Assembly: GCA_003210115.1 (NCBI GenBank)
Contig: QCNM01000006.1
Coordinates: 1 to 36,651 of the forward strand
DNA length: 36,651 bases
Source: SAR116 cluster bacterium AG-426-A06
Lineage (GTDB): Bacteria > Pseudomonadota > Alphaproteobacteria > Puniceispirillales > Marisalimonadaceae
Direction: 5' to 3'
Positions 26,619 through 36,019 of the stretch are shown one piece after another. Every line of letters begins with the position of its first letter. Position 1 is the first letter of the stretch. The notes beneath the pieces were generated by a model that ran no database searches, was not told the origin of the DNA, and worked only from the letters and a program-made list of their open reading frames with translations. Position numbers and translations under genes: made by a program.

Positions 26619-28169
26619 TTGAATGAGGTTGATATGCTTGATCATCTAGGACAGTTGCCAAGTCTCGCTGCAAAAAATTTTGGTAATAAGGAAGCTTTGA
26701 GTTTTGAAAATCGTTCATTTTCTTTTTTAGAAATAAACTCTTTAGTTGAAAATTTAGCATCGAATTTAAAAAATCTTAGAATAAAGGAAAAAGATGTAAT
26801 TACATTATATGCTTCTAATTGTTGGGAATGGATTATTAGTTATTTTGGAGTCGCAAGAGTTGGCGCTGTAATAAACCCAGTTAATACGATGTTAACGCCA
26901 ACTGAAATAAAATATGTAGTTAATGATTGTAAAGCAAAAGCTATTATAACCTCTTCAGAAAAAGTGTCTCAGATAATTGATTTAAAAAAAGAAGGTAAAA
27001 TTAATTTTATAATTTCTTTTGGTGAAACTGTCCAAGAATCAATATCTTTTAACGATTTAATTAATAACAATATGTCTCAAATTGATATGCCTAATGTATC
27101 ATCAAACGATCTTTCTACAATAGGATATACATCTGGTACAACAGGTCATCCAAAAGGAGCAATGCAATCTCATAGAGCCGTGATTTTGAATGGATCTATG
27201 ACTAGTCAGATGCATATGCGAAATGAAAAAGACATTGTCGTAAGTGCTTTACCCTGTCCTCACGTTTATGGAAACGTTGTTATGACAGGTATGATGATGT
27301 TTGGGACAAAGTTAGTACTTCACAAAGTTTTTGATGCCCCTTCAATCTTTAAAGATATTGAAAAACATAAAGCAACGATTTTTGATGGAGTTCCAACGAT
27401 GTTTATGTACATGATTGATCATCCTGATTTTGAAAAAGCAAATTTAAAAAGCTTAACAAGGTGTTATGTTGGTGGGCAAACAATGCCAGTAGCAATCATG
27501 GAAAATGTAGAAAAAAAATTTAAAGTTCCTCTAATTGAATTGTGGGGAATGACAGAAATTGCTGGTCTTGGTTCAACACATCCACTTTATGGAAAAAATA
27601 AGCATGGATCAATTGGTTGTGCTTTACCATTTTGTGAACTTAAAATAGTTGATGTAGATAATGTAAAAAAGACTATGCCTATAGGTGAAGTAGGAGAACT
27701 TATGGTTAAAGGCCCTATAACTATGATGGGATATTTTGGAGATAATAAAAGAACAAAAGAAACATTAGAACATGATGGATGGCTTCATTCTGGTGATCTA
27801 GCAAAAATGGACGAAGACGGTTATTATTATATAGTAGATAGAAAAAAAGATATGATACTTACTGCTGGTTACAATGTTTATCCTGCAGAAATAGAAAGAG
27901 TATTAGCTAAACATCCAAGTGTATCAATAGCTGCTGTAGGAAAAGAAGATGATAAACTAAAAGGAGAAATAGCTAAAGCATATATAGTTTTAAAAGAAAA
28001 TTTTAAAGCCAGTGAAGATGAATTAATTAACTTTTGTCGTGAACACTTAGCAGCATATAAATGTCCTAGAAAAGTAATATTTGTTGATGATGTTCCCAAA
28101 ACAAGCTCTGGGAAAATTATGAGAAGAGAACTAAATAAACTTGATAAATTAACTATTAAGAAAAATTAG
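26619..28169 (+). CDS. AMP-dependent acyl-CoA synthetase/ligase
   Basis: GYTSGTTGHPKGAMQSHRA, LWGMTEIAG, YYIVDRKKDMILTAGYNVYPAEIERVL, PKTSSGKIMRREL. TTG start at 26619. Confidence 0.93.
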   Translation: MNEVDMLDHLGQLPSLAAKNFGNKEALSFENRSFSFLEINSLVENLASNLKNLRIKEKDVITLYASNCWEWIISYFGVARVGAVINPVNTMLTPTEIKYVVNDCKAKAIITSSEKVSQIIDLKKEGKINFIISFGETVQESISFNDLINNNMSQIDMPNVSSNDLSTIGYTSGTTGHPKGAMQSHRAVILNGSMTSQMHMRNEKDIVVSALPCPHVYGNVVMTGMMMFGTKLVLHKVFDAPSIFKDIEKHKATIFDGVPTMFMYMIDHPDFEKANLKSLTRCYVGGQTMPVAIMENVEKKFKVPLIELWGMTEIAGLGSTHPLYGKNKHGSIGCALPFCELKIVDVDNVKKTMPIGEVGELMVKGPITMMGYFGDNKRTKETLEHDGWLHSGDLAKMDEDGYYYIVDRKKDMILTAGYNVYPAEIERVLAKHPSVSIAAVGKEDDKLKGEIAKAYIVLKENFKASEDELINFCREHLAAYKCPRKVIFVDDVPKTSSGKIMRRELNKLDKLTIKKN

Positions 28170-28311
28170 TTTTTTTTTGAGTTTTTTTAAATTTGATTAA
28201 AATTTCTTCAAGATATTTTTTTGTTTCACTCAATTCGTTTTTTAACTTTTTATTTTGCTCTCTTAAAAAATAGTTTTCTCTTCTTAACCATTCTACTTGA
28301 TCAATTTGCAT
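28156..28311 (-). CDS. small coiled-coil hypothetical protein (51 aa)
   Basis: From ATG at 28311: MQIDQVEWLRRENYFLREQNKKLKNELSETKKYLEEILIKFKKTQKKTNFS, preceded by AGGTGA. The track extension to 28386 reads through tRNA-like sequence. Confidence 0.5.
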   Translation of the reverse strand: MQIDQVEWLRRENYFLREQNKKLKNELSETKKYLEEILIKFKKTQKKTNFS

Positions 28312-28356
28312 CAAAATTTCACCTTTAAAGAATTTGTAATTATATAATGAAAATAG

Positions 28357-28416
28357 TGGTACCCAGGGGCACTGTTTTGAACCCACATAAGGATTTTCAG
28401 TCTTCTGCTACACTAC
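28357..28416 (-). pseudogene. decayed 3' copy of tRNA-Phe(GAA)
   Basis: Minus strand GTGTAGCAGAAGACTGAAAATCCTTATGTGGGTTCAAAACAGTGCCCCTGGGTACCA aligns with the 3' part of the intact tRNA-Phe at 31172-31247 (GTAGAGCAGAGGACTGAAAATCCTCGTGTCGGTGGTTCGAATCCGCCCCTGGGCACCA). No pairing 5' acceptor strand (ACCCAGG) upstream; stems mismatched. Confidence 0.7.
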
Positions 28417-28582
28417 AAAATTTCACTACCATAACACTATCTTATAACTTTATAAATTTCAATATTCATACCTTAGTAAAAACGGTGATTAAAAAATAGC
28501 AAGTTTTCGAAAAAGATATGGCATGTGGGAAAAATTAATTTTAAGATCTTAAATATTCCTTTTATTATGAATAAATTTATAT

Positions 28583-29290
28583 TTAAGCTGTTTTATAGGC
28601 AGGAATTTTTATATTGGAAGTTAATTCCAGTGCTTCTTCAATTCTTGAACACATGATAAAATCTTCTTCATATTTTATTAACATTCCTGCAAGTGCACTC
28701 ACCTCAACTAATTCCATATTACCTGGAAACAAACCTTTAAAACCCTTATTTCTGTTTTTAACGTAAGTTTCTCTTTTCCAGCCCATGCAACTGTATACAT
28801 ATCTTTGTATAGGCGTGAGATTTTGTGTCATTTCAAAAGGATTATTCCGATTAAAATTTAAAGGATTATTTTCAATGCAACAATGTTGATATAAAGTATT
28901 TATTGCCATTACGGAGTCTACTCCTTGTTCATTCAATCTAAGACCACAGTTTTTAATATCTTGAATTGATTGTAAAGGACTTACACTATTAACCCACAAA
29001 ATAGATTCACAAGAAGAAAATTCTTTAAAGAAATAGTCGACGACTACATCAGTCGTTGCTTTATCTCCTGCTAAATTACGAGTTCTAGATAAAAATTTTA
29101 CTTTATTACAGTTTACTAGTCCTTTAAAATAAGCATCATCGCTACTTATAATAATTTCGTCAAAAATATCAGAAGCTAAACATTTATCTCTTGCAACTTC
29201 AACCAAGTTTCTAGAATTAAAAGACTTATAATTTTTTTTTGGCAAACGTTTGCTCCCAGATCTTACAGGTATTACAGCAATTTTACTCAT
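28583..29290 (-). CDS. acylneuraminate cytidylyltransferase family protein (NeuA/PseF-like CMP-sugar synthetase)
   Basis: MSKIAVIPVRSGSKRLPKKNYKSFNSRNLVEVARDKCLASDIFDEIIISSDD is the family N-terminus. ATG at 29290 gives an ATGA overlap with the upstream gene's stop. Confidence 0.85.
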   Translation of the reverse strand: MSKIAVIPVRSGSKRLPKKNYKSFNSRNLVEVARDKCLASDIFDEIIISSDDAYFKGLVNCNKVKFLSRTRNLAGDKATTDVVVDYFFKEFSSCESILWVNSVSPLQSIQDIKNCGLRLNEQGVDSVMAINTLYQHCCIENNPLNFNRNNPFEMTQNLTPIQRYVYSCMGWKRETYVKNRNKGFKGLFPGNMELVEVSALAGMLIKYEEDFIMCSRIEEALELTSNIKIPAYKTA

Positions 29291-31095
29291 CGAAAACTCC
29301 AATTTTTTGCTAATTCAGATACATCCTCTGCAATATTACAAAATATGTTTTCCCAAGATTCATAAAAATCTCTTTCGAAGATATCTGCTGAAGAAGTGAC
29401 AGGGTTATACAAAATATTACTCCATGGGCTTTGACGCCAATTAGCAAGCTTAGTCAATGTCCCTACCGAAGAAGAAATTAATGGTACTGTAGTTTTAGTA
29501 GAAACAACAACATCAAGAGCACCGCAAAGTGCTGCCACATCATCTATATTATCAAAATGATCCAAGTCGTCAAAATTATGAACTAATATTCCAAATTCAT
29601 TTTCAATTTTAGATAAGTCTTCAGAAAAATCTTTATTTTGTAGATTTATAAAAATAACGTTTGGAATTTTAAATAATGGATAAAATTCAGATAATTTAGC
29701 ATAATTTTGAAGTCTTTTACTTGACATATCTGAACTTTTCCAACTAATTCCCACGTAATAACCATTACCAAGAGAATTCAAACGCTTTTTCCAAAAATTT
29801 ACTCTCATTGGGTCTGGAATAAGAAATGAGGATAATTTTTTATTTGATAAAATATCTTTAATAAAATATTTATAAAGACTTCCCATTGGTAAATGGAAAT
29901 CAAAATCTTTTCTTTCTAAATCTTGACTTCTGTCTTGAGACTTAACCTCAATATTTTGAAATGATCTTTTCATCAAAGGTACTAACTTGTCTTGGCATTC
30001 AAAAATGCAATGCTCAACTTTTGAAGAAATATAAGGTAAGCAAGATGACCAATTAATAGTGTCTCCAATCCCTTGTTCACACCAAATAAGAATTTTTTTT
30101 CCATTCAATCTTTTTTTTCCGTCCCAACAAGGTTGTAAAAAATTTCGTTTTCGTAAAGAAAGTTTTTTAGTTTTCCAACGCCATTCATGTTCATTAAGTC
30201 CTTCCTTTAGTCTTCCACTATTAAGAAATGCAAAACCTAAATTTTGATGTGCTTCAGCATTGTCAGGTTTAAGTGAAATAGATTTTTTAAAAGCATTTAT
30301 AGCCTCTTCTAACTTACCTTGATCTTGGAGAGCATTCCCCAAATTATAATAAGTATTTGCATGATTAGGTCTTAATAATAATGATTTATTGTAAGACACT
30401 ACAGCCTGTTCATATTCTCCTTTATCTTTAAAGACAACTCCCATGTTGTAATATGCATCAGCATATTTAGGATTTAAAGAAATTGCTTTTTTATAGGCAT
30501 GTAAAGATTCTGAAAACTGACCTAAATCGTGAAAAATATTTCCCATATTATTATATGTTGCAGCACAATTTGGCTCAAGTGAAATTACTTTATCAAAAAT
30601 TTCAATAGCTTCTTTTAATTTACCTTGTTCTTTTAAAACTACACCTAAGTTGTTCAAACCATTTAAATAATTGGGGTTTAATCTTATAACTTTTTTTAGA
30701 ACTTCAGATGCCTTTTCATATTGACCTAAACCTATATTTGCTGCACCCATAATATTCCAAACTATAAATTCATTAGGGTATTTTTTTAAAAAATTTTCTG
30801 CTTCTTGAACAACCTCAGAAAAGTGCCTTTGATTATAAAGGTTTGTCAATTTATTAATAATTTCTTCAAGCAAATGTTGAGGTGTTTTATTCTGTTTAAG
30901 CAAATCTAAATCAGAAATGTTTTCTTGAAAGCTCTCACTTTTAGAGAAATTTTGTAGAACTTTTTGATACAATTCAATAGCTTCAGTAATTTCTCCATTT
31001 TTAGTGTGAAATTTAGCTTTCGTGAGAATATTATCAAGAGATTTTCTTTCTAACATTGTGTTTAGCCTCTGAGATTGTATATAATTTTTTAGCAA
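29287..31095 (-). CDS. TPR-repeat protein with C-terminal glycosyltransferase-like domain
   Basis: Tandem TPRs (AEAHQNLGFAFLNSGRLKEGLNEHEWRW, ADAYYNMGVVFKDKGEYEQAVVSYNKSLLLRPNHANTYYNLGNALQDQGKLEEAI...), then WDGKKRLNGKKILIWCEQGIGDTINWSSCLPYI, a pattern of TPR-GT9-like proteins. Confidence 0.85.
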   Translation of the reverse strand: MLKNYIQSQRLNTMLERKSLDNILTKAKFHTKNGEITEAIELYQKVLQNFSKSESFQENISDLDLLKQNKTPQHLLEEIINKLTNLYNQRHFSEVVQEAENFLKKYPNEFIVWNIMGAANIGLGQYEKASEVLKKVIRLNPNYLNGLNNLGVVLKEQGKLKEAIEIFDKVISLEPNCAATYNNMGNIFHDLGQFSESLHAYKKAISLNPKYADAYYNMGVVFKDKGEYEQAVVSYNKSLLLRPNHANTYYNLGNALQDQGKLEEAINAFKKSISLKPDNAEAHQNLGFAFLNSGRLKEGLNEHEWRWKTKKLSLRKRNFLQPCWDGKKRLNGKKILIWCEQGIGDTINWSSCLPYISSKVEHCIFECQDKLVPLMKRSFQNIEVKSQDRSQDLERKDFDFHLPMGSLYKYFIKDILSNKKLSSFLIPDPMRVNFWKKRLNSLGNGYYVGISWKSSDMSSKRLQNYAKLSEFYPLFKIPNVIFINLQNKDFSEDLSKIENEFGILVHNFDDLDHFDNIDDVAALCGALDVVVSTKTTVPLISSSVGTLTKLANWRQSPWSNILYNPVTSSADIFERDFYESWENIFCNIAEDVSELAKNWSFR

Positions 31096-31171
31096 TAACT
31101 ATGCCAAGAAAAATTAAATCACTTGCACTACAAATAGATAAAAAATACTACAAAATTATCCTGAAAAGAAG

Positions 31172-31247
31172 TGGTGCCCAGGGGCGGATTCGAACCACCG
31201 ACACGAGGATTTTCAGTCCTCTGCTCTACCTACTGAGCTACCTGGGC
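31172..31247 (-). tRNA. tRNA-Phe (anticodon GAA), CCA encoded
   Basis: Minus strand GCCCAGGTAGCTCAGTAGGTAGAGCAGAGGACTGAAAATCCTCGTGTCGGTGGTTCGAATCCGCCCCTGGGCACCA folds as a canonical cloverleaf. Confidence 0.97.
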
Positions 31248-31299
31248 ATTATAATAATCTATACATATATCAAGTTAAATTGTCTACTATAGAAAAGAA

Positions 31300-31449
31300 T
31301 TAATTGTCAAAATCTATGTCTTTAGATATAACATATTTATTATCCAACCATTTAAATAAGTCTATTTTACTGCATTTATCTGAACAAAATGGGAAATGTT
31401 TATCTTTTTTATCAATTTCTTTTTTACAATTAATACAGCTACTTTTCAT
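31300..31449 (-). CDS. yacG: YacG-family zinc-binding protein (DNA gyrase inhibitor YacG)
   Basis: Hand translation: MKSSCINCKKEIDKKDKHFPFCSDKCSKIDLFKWLDNKYVISKDIDFDN*. CxxC...FCSxxC and KxDLxxWL motif, adjacent to maf. Not in the track (49 aa). Confidence 0.88.
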   Translation of the reverse strand: MKSSCINCKKEIDKKDKHFPFCSDKCSKIDLFKWLDNKYVISKDIDFDN

Positions 31450-32035
31450 TAAAATATCCGAATGAGTTAAGTGATCCATAAACTTGATTTAAAGGTAATC
31501 CAACAATATTAGTATATGAGCCAGAAATAAACTGAATAAATTTTTCTGCAGATCCTTGAATCCCATATGCTCCAGCCTTTCCTTTCCATTCATTTGATTT
31601 GATGTAAAATTTAATTTCATTTTCGGTTAATCTTTTCATTTTTACTATTGAAGTTACAACTCTTAAAGAATCTATTTTATCTTTACAATATAAATTAAAA
31701 GCTGTTGAAACTCTATGCCTTCTTCCTGATAAAAGCTCTAAGAATTTAATTGCTTTTGATTGTTCGTTAGTTTTGTCAATAATTCTTCTCCCAACATATG
31801 CAACTGTATCTGCAGTCAAAATCAAATCATTTGGAAATTTTTTTTTGACCACATCCATTTTCTCCTTAGCCATTCTTTTCACATATAAAATTGGAAGTTC
31901 TTTTTTGTGAGGGTTTTCATTAATTTCAGGTTTAAAAATTTCGTTTGGATAAAAATTTATCTGTTTTAATAATTCTAGTCTTCTTGGAGAAGAGGAACCT
32001 AAAATAAACTTCATCTTTTTGTTATTAGACAACAT
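31439..32035 (-). CDS. maf: Maf-like nucleotide pyrophosphatase
   Basis: FILGSSSPRRLELLKQI, LILTADTVAYVGRRIIDKT, GAYGIQGSAEKFIQFISGSYTNIVGLPL. Confidence 0.93.
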   Translation of the reverse strand: MLSNNKKMKFILGSSSPRRLELLKQINFYPNEIFKPEINENPHKKELPILYVKRMAKEKMDVVKKKFPNDLILTADTVAYVGRRIIDKTNEQSKAIKFLELLSGRRHRVSTAFNLYCKDKIDSLRVVTSIVKMKRLTENEIKFYIKSNEWKGKAGAYGIQGSAEKFIQFISGSYTNIVGLPLNQVYGSLNSFGYFNEK

Positions 32036-32047
32036 TATTGTGTTGGT

Positions 32048-32266
32048 CTATTTATACCTAAAAGTAATTCTGCCTTTAGTTAGATCATAAGGTGTCATTT
32101 CTACAGTAACTTTATCACCCAACAATACTCTAATTCTATTTTTTCTCATTTTTCCACTTGTATGGGCTAATATTTCATGATCATTGTCTAGTTTTACTCT
32201 AAACATTGCATTTGGAAGTAGCTCTTCAACAACCCCAGAAAATTCTATTACACCTTCTTTTGCCAT
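32048..32266 (-). CDS. infA: translation initiation factor IF-1
   Basis: [72 protein letters not shown]. Confidence 0.98.
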   Translation of the reverse strand: MAKEGVIEFSGVVEELLPNAMFRVKLDNDHEILAHTSGKMRKNRIRVLLGDKVTVEMTPYDLTKGRITFRYK

Positions 32267-32325
32267 AACACAGTTATATAATTTAAATAATAAATTGTAA
32301 AATTAAATAATTTAGTAATTAAACT

Positions 32326-33636
32326 TTAATCATCCTTTCTTCTAGCATAGATTGACATTCTGTGTGCATCTAATCCTTCTGCTTCTGCTAAAATTTCTGC
32401 ATGTTTCCCAAGATCATTTAAATTATTTTCATTACATTGAACAAAAGTTGTTCTTCGTAAAAAGTCGTTTGTACCAAGTCCACTAGAGAACCTTGCTGTT
32501 CCTTCTGTTGGCAAAACATGATTTGGACCTGCAATATAATCTCCAATAGCTTCAGGTGTATAATCACCTAAAAAAATTGATCCAGCATTATTAATGTCAT
32601 CTAAATAGATTTTAGGATTTTCTATACAAAGCTCTAAATGCTCAGGAGCAATTTGATTGATTAGATCTATACATTCATTTATATGTTCAATTATTAATAT
32701 TAATCCATTATTATACCAAGAACTTGAAGCAATTTGTTTTCTAGGTAATGTCTCTAATAATTTAACAATCTGATTTTCTACATGCTTAGCAAATTTTTCA
32801 TCATTGGTAACTAAAATAGACTGAGCATTTTCGTCGTGTTCAGCTTGAGACAATAAGTCTATAGCAATCCACTCTGGATTATTTTTATTATCTGCAACTA
32901 TTAAAACTTCTGAAGGACCTGCAACTGAATCAATTCCTACTTTACCAAATAATTGTCTTTTAGCTTCCGCGACATAAGCATTTCCTGGACCAACAATTTT
33001 ATCAACTTTTTTTAAATCTTTAGTTCCAAAAGCTAATGCGGCTATAGCATGAGCTCCTCCCATCCTATAAAATTCTGTTACTTCTGCTAAATATGCAGCT
33101 GCTAACAATATTTCTGAATTTTTTTCAAAATTAATTGGTGATACCAACACCCTTTCCTCAACTCCAGCGACTAAAGCTGGTATCGCATTCATTAAAACTG
33201 AAGAGGGATAAAGAGCTTTTCCTCCTGGTGCATAAAAACCAACTCTTTTTATAGGAGAATATTTTAATCCTAAATTAACACCAAGCTCATCTTCATAGTC
33301 AAATCCACTTGGCTTTTGCTTTTCATGAAATGATTTGATTCTAGAAGATGCAATTTTCATAGCATTTTTCAAATTGATTGGAAGATCATCAAAAGCTTTT
33401 TTTAATAATTTATTTTCAATTCTAATATCATCTAAATTAGAACAACTAATATTATCAAATTTATTTATCATAGAAATTAGAGCATTATCACCATTTGTTT
33501 TAATTTGACTAGTTATATCAAAAACAATTTTTTCAACATTAATATCTGAAATGTTTCTGCTTCTTAAAAATTCATTTAATTTTTGATCAAAATTTTCTTC
33601 CTTAGAATAAAGATATGTAACTTTATTTTTAATCAT
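32326..33636 (-). CDS. hisD: histidinol dehydrogenase
   Basis: VGFYAPGGKALYPSSVLMNAIPALVAGV, VDKIVGPGNAYVAEAKRQLFG, GIDSVAGPSEVLIVAD, LSQAEHDENAQSILVT, GPNHVLPTEGTARFSSGL. The track start at 33651 overlaps hisG; the ATG at 33636 is a plausible alternative. Confidence 0.96.
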   Translation of the reverse strand: MIKNKVTYLYSKEENFDQKLNEFLRSRNISDINVEKIVFDITSQIKTNGDNALISMINKFDNISCSNLDDIRIENKLLKKAFDDLPINLKNAMKIASSRIKSFHEKQKPSGFDYEDELGVNLGLKYSPIKRVGFYAPGGKALYPSSVLMNAIPALVAGVEERVLVSPINFEKNSEILLAAAYLAEVTEFYRMGGAHAIAALAFGTKDLKKVDKIVGPGNAYVAEAKRQLFGKVGIDSVAGPSEVLIVADNKNNPEWIAIDLLSQAEHDENAQSILVTNDEKFAKHVENQIVKLLETLPRKQIASSSWYNNGLILIIEHINECIDLINQIAPEHLELCIENPKIYLDDINNAGSIFLGDYTPEAIGDYIAGPNHVLPTEGTARFSSGLGTNDFLRRTTFVQCNENNLNDLGKHAEILAEAEGLDAHRMSIYARRKDD

Positions 33637-34285
33637 GTAAAAGCCCTTCAAACTTCTTTATAATTTTATTAATTTCCTTAAAATTTGTTTTATATGCATT
33701 TCTATTTACAGATAATCTTGTAGAAACTTTCATAATCTCTTCAATTTCAATTAAACCATTAGCTTTTAATGTTTCACCACTTTCAGAAAGGTCAACAATT
33801 CTTCTACATAATCCCATAGATGGAGCCAGTTCCATTGCACCATTTAGTTTTATACAATCAGCATGGACACCCCTTTTTTTAAAATGCTCACTTGTTAAGT
33901 TTGGATATTTTGTTGCCACTCTAACATAACTCCAAGTCAGGGGATCTTCATCACTTAAAATTTCTTGAGTGGTAGCTACTACTAATCTACATAAACCAAT
34001 TTTAAGATCAATAGGTGAGTAAATTTCAGAATGATTAAATTCTTCTAAAACATCACTACCAATTATAGCTATATGTGCCGCCCCATAAATTAGAAATGTT
34101 GCTACATCAAATGATCTAACAATAATTAATTTTATATTAGGAATATTAGTTTCAAACTTTAATTTTCTATCTTTCTCGTTAAAAAAAGATTTTTCTGGAA
34201 TAATACCAACCTTTTCAAAAATTGGTAAAACTTGTTTTAATATCCTTCCTTTAGGAAGAGCTATAATTATATCTTTATCGTTCAT
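33629..34285 (-). CDS. hisG: ATP phosphoribosyltransferase (short form)
   Basis: MNDKDIIIALPKGRILKQVLPIFEKVGI at the ATG at 34285; GAAHIAIIGSDVLEE; short C-terminus lacking the regulatory domain. Confidence 0.92.
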   Translation of the reverse strand: MNDKDIIIALPKGRILKQVLPIFEKVGIIPEKSFFNEKDRKLKFETNIPNIKLIIVRSFDVATFLIYGAAHIAIIGSDVLEEFNHSEIYSPIDLKIGLCRLVVATTQEILSDEDPLTWSYVRVATKYPNLTSEHFKKRGVHADCIKLNGAMELAPSMGLCRRIVDLSESGETLKANGLIEIEEIMKVSTRLSVNRNAYKTNFKEINKIIKKFEGLLHD

Positions 34286-34295
34286 ATTAATTGGT

Positions 34296-34766
34296 CTATT
34301 TATGCATTGGTTTTTTACCAGTTGGCCATGGCATGTCAAGATCATCTAGATAAATTTCTATTTTTTCTATAAAAAGTTTAATTGTTATATCTAAAGAAAA
34401 ATTAAATGTTATTTGATTTTTATCATAATCGACTGATAGTAAATTTATAAATTTTGAAGAATTGATTTTGTCTTTATTTGTATAAGTTATCTTATTTACA
34501 TTACAAATTCTTGTTCCAGAAACAACTCGATAATATGTTTCGCCTTTTATTTTTTTTCCTACAAATTCCCAGCAAAACCTTGAAAAAGTTGCAATCAAAA
34601 TTTTATCACTCTTATTATAAATAATTTCATCAATGGAAAATATTCCGTCTTGACATAATGAAGAAAAAATTTTTATTTCATCTTTATCTAAAAATTTTAT
34701 TTTTAATTTTTTAAAGTCATAATCATTGAGATGATCGGAAATATTTTTTTTATTTTTAGATTTCAT
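34296..34766 (-). CDS. DUF2948 family protein
   Basis: Small protein between murA and hisG with LCQDGIFSIDEIIYN...FSRFCWE, fitting the DUF2948 family and the known alphaproteobacterial gene order. Confidence 0.7.
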   Translation of the reverse strand: MKSKNKKNISDHLNDYDFKKLKIKFLDKDEIKIFSSLCQDGIFSIDEIIYNKSDKILIATFSRFCWEFVGKKIKGETYYRVVSGTRICNVNKITYTNKDKINSSKFINLLSVDYDKNQITFNFSLDITIKLFIEKIEIYLDDLDMPWPTGKKPMHK

Positions 34767-34768
34767 GA

Positions 34769-36019
34769 TTATCTTATATTTGCCCCTATATTAAATAATT
34801 TTTCTTCAAAATTTTCGTATCCCCTTTTTAAATGAGATAAATCATTAACAACACTCTCACCATTTGCATTTAGACTTGCTGCTATTAGGGACATAGAAGC
34901 TCTCAGATCAGTAGCTTTAACCGAAGCACCTTGTAATTGCTTTACTCCATCAACAATAGCTTTATTTCCATCAATTTTAATAGATGCCTTCATTTTAGAC
35001 AACTCAGGGATGTGCATAAATCTATTTTCAAATATATTTTCTTCAATTACTGATTTTCCATTTGCTATACACATTAAACTCATAAACTGAGCTTGTAAAT
35101 CTGTTGGAAAACCAGGATGAGGTTCAGTTTGAATATTAATTGGAACAATTTCACTAACGCCTTTTATTTTTACAGTATCATTGTAAACTTCAACTTTAAC
35201 ATTTGTTTGTTTTAATTTTTTAAAAAAAGCTTTTAAATCTTTTGGATTTGAATTAAGTAAGTTTAACTCACCTTTTGTAATTCCTGCAATTATGGCAAAT
35301 GAACCTGCTTCAATTCTATCAGGTATAACTGAATATGTGATAGGATTTAATTTTGAAACACCTTCTATTTCAATTATATCTTTACCTAAACCTTTAATAT
35401 TTGCTCCTGCCAAATTTAGACAGTTACCTAAATCAACAATTTCAGGCTCTTGAGCAGCATTAAAAATTTTTGTTTTGCCAATTGCTAAAGTTGCCGCCAT
35501 GATAGCACATTCTGTGGCTCCAACAGACACTTGAGGAAATTTAATCTCATTTCCTATAAATTTCTCTTGAGGTAAGGTAGCTCTTAAAAAACCATTTTCA
35601 AAAAGAGTTTCAGCTCCAAGTTTTTTAAGTGCATCAATATGAAGATTGATTGGACGTTCTCCAATTTCACAGCCTCCAGGCATCGGAATTAGAGCATTGT
35701 GTCTTTTAGACAAAAGGGGAGCAAGTACTAAAAATGAAGCTCTCATTTTTGATACTAATTCTTTTGGCGCTTCAATGTTTTGTGGTTTACCATGAAAATC
35801 AATAACACCATTATAAAATTTTGTCATTATACCTAAAGCATTTATTAATTTTATCATTAATCTTGTATCTGCTAAATCAGGTACATTTTTCAGAGTAAAA
35901 CTTTTATCAATCATCAAAGAGATAGAAATAAGAGGTAAAACTGAGTTTTTTGCACCACTGATTTTAACATCACCAAAGAGAGGCTTACCTCCTTGTATAA
36001 TTAATCTATCATTACTCAT
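34769..36019 (-). CDS. murA: UDP-N-acetylglucosamine 1-carboxyvinyltransferase
   Basis: LIIQGGKPLFGDVKISGAKNSVLPLISISLM, PMPGGCEIGERPINLHIDALKKLGAE, HPGFPTDLQAQFMSLMCIANG. Confidence 0.97.
   Translation of the reverse strand: MSNDRLIIQGGKPLFGDVKISGAKNSVLPLISISLMIDKSFTLKNVPDLADTRLMIKLINALGIMTKFYNGVIDFHGKPQNIEAPKELVSKMRASFLVLAPLLSKRHNALIPMPGGCEIGERPINLHIDALKKLGAETLFENGFLRATLPQEKFIGNEIKFPQVSVGATECAIMAATLAIGKTKIFNAAQEPEIVDLGNCLNLAGANIKGLGKDIIEIEGVSKLNPITYSVIPDRIEAGSFAIIAGITKGELNLLNSNPKDLKAFFKKLKQTNVKVEVYNDTVKIKGVSEIVPINIQTEPHPGFPTDLQAQFMSLMCIANGKSVIEENIFENRFMHIPELSKMKASIKIDGNKAIVDGVKQLQGASVKATDLRASMSLIAASLNANGESVVNDLSHLKRGYENFEEKLFNIGANIR

Noticed and set aside
28312-28386. N-terminal extension MGSKQCPWVPLFSLYN… of the small coiled-coil ORF
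   Set aside because: It translates the decayed tRNA-Phe copy; a better start with a ribosome-binding site is at 28311.
31056-31292. 78-aa ORF (…RSGAQGRIRTTDTRIFSPLL…)
   Set aside because: Reads antisense through tRNA-Phe; GAQGRIRTTDTRIFS is a typical spurious translation of a tRNA gene.
33629-34285. Short-form HisG without HisZ in the window as an anomaly
   Set aside because: HisZ is often encoded elsewhere, and the window is too small to conclude it is absent.
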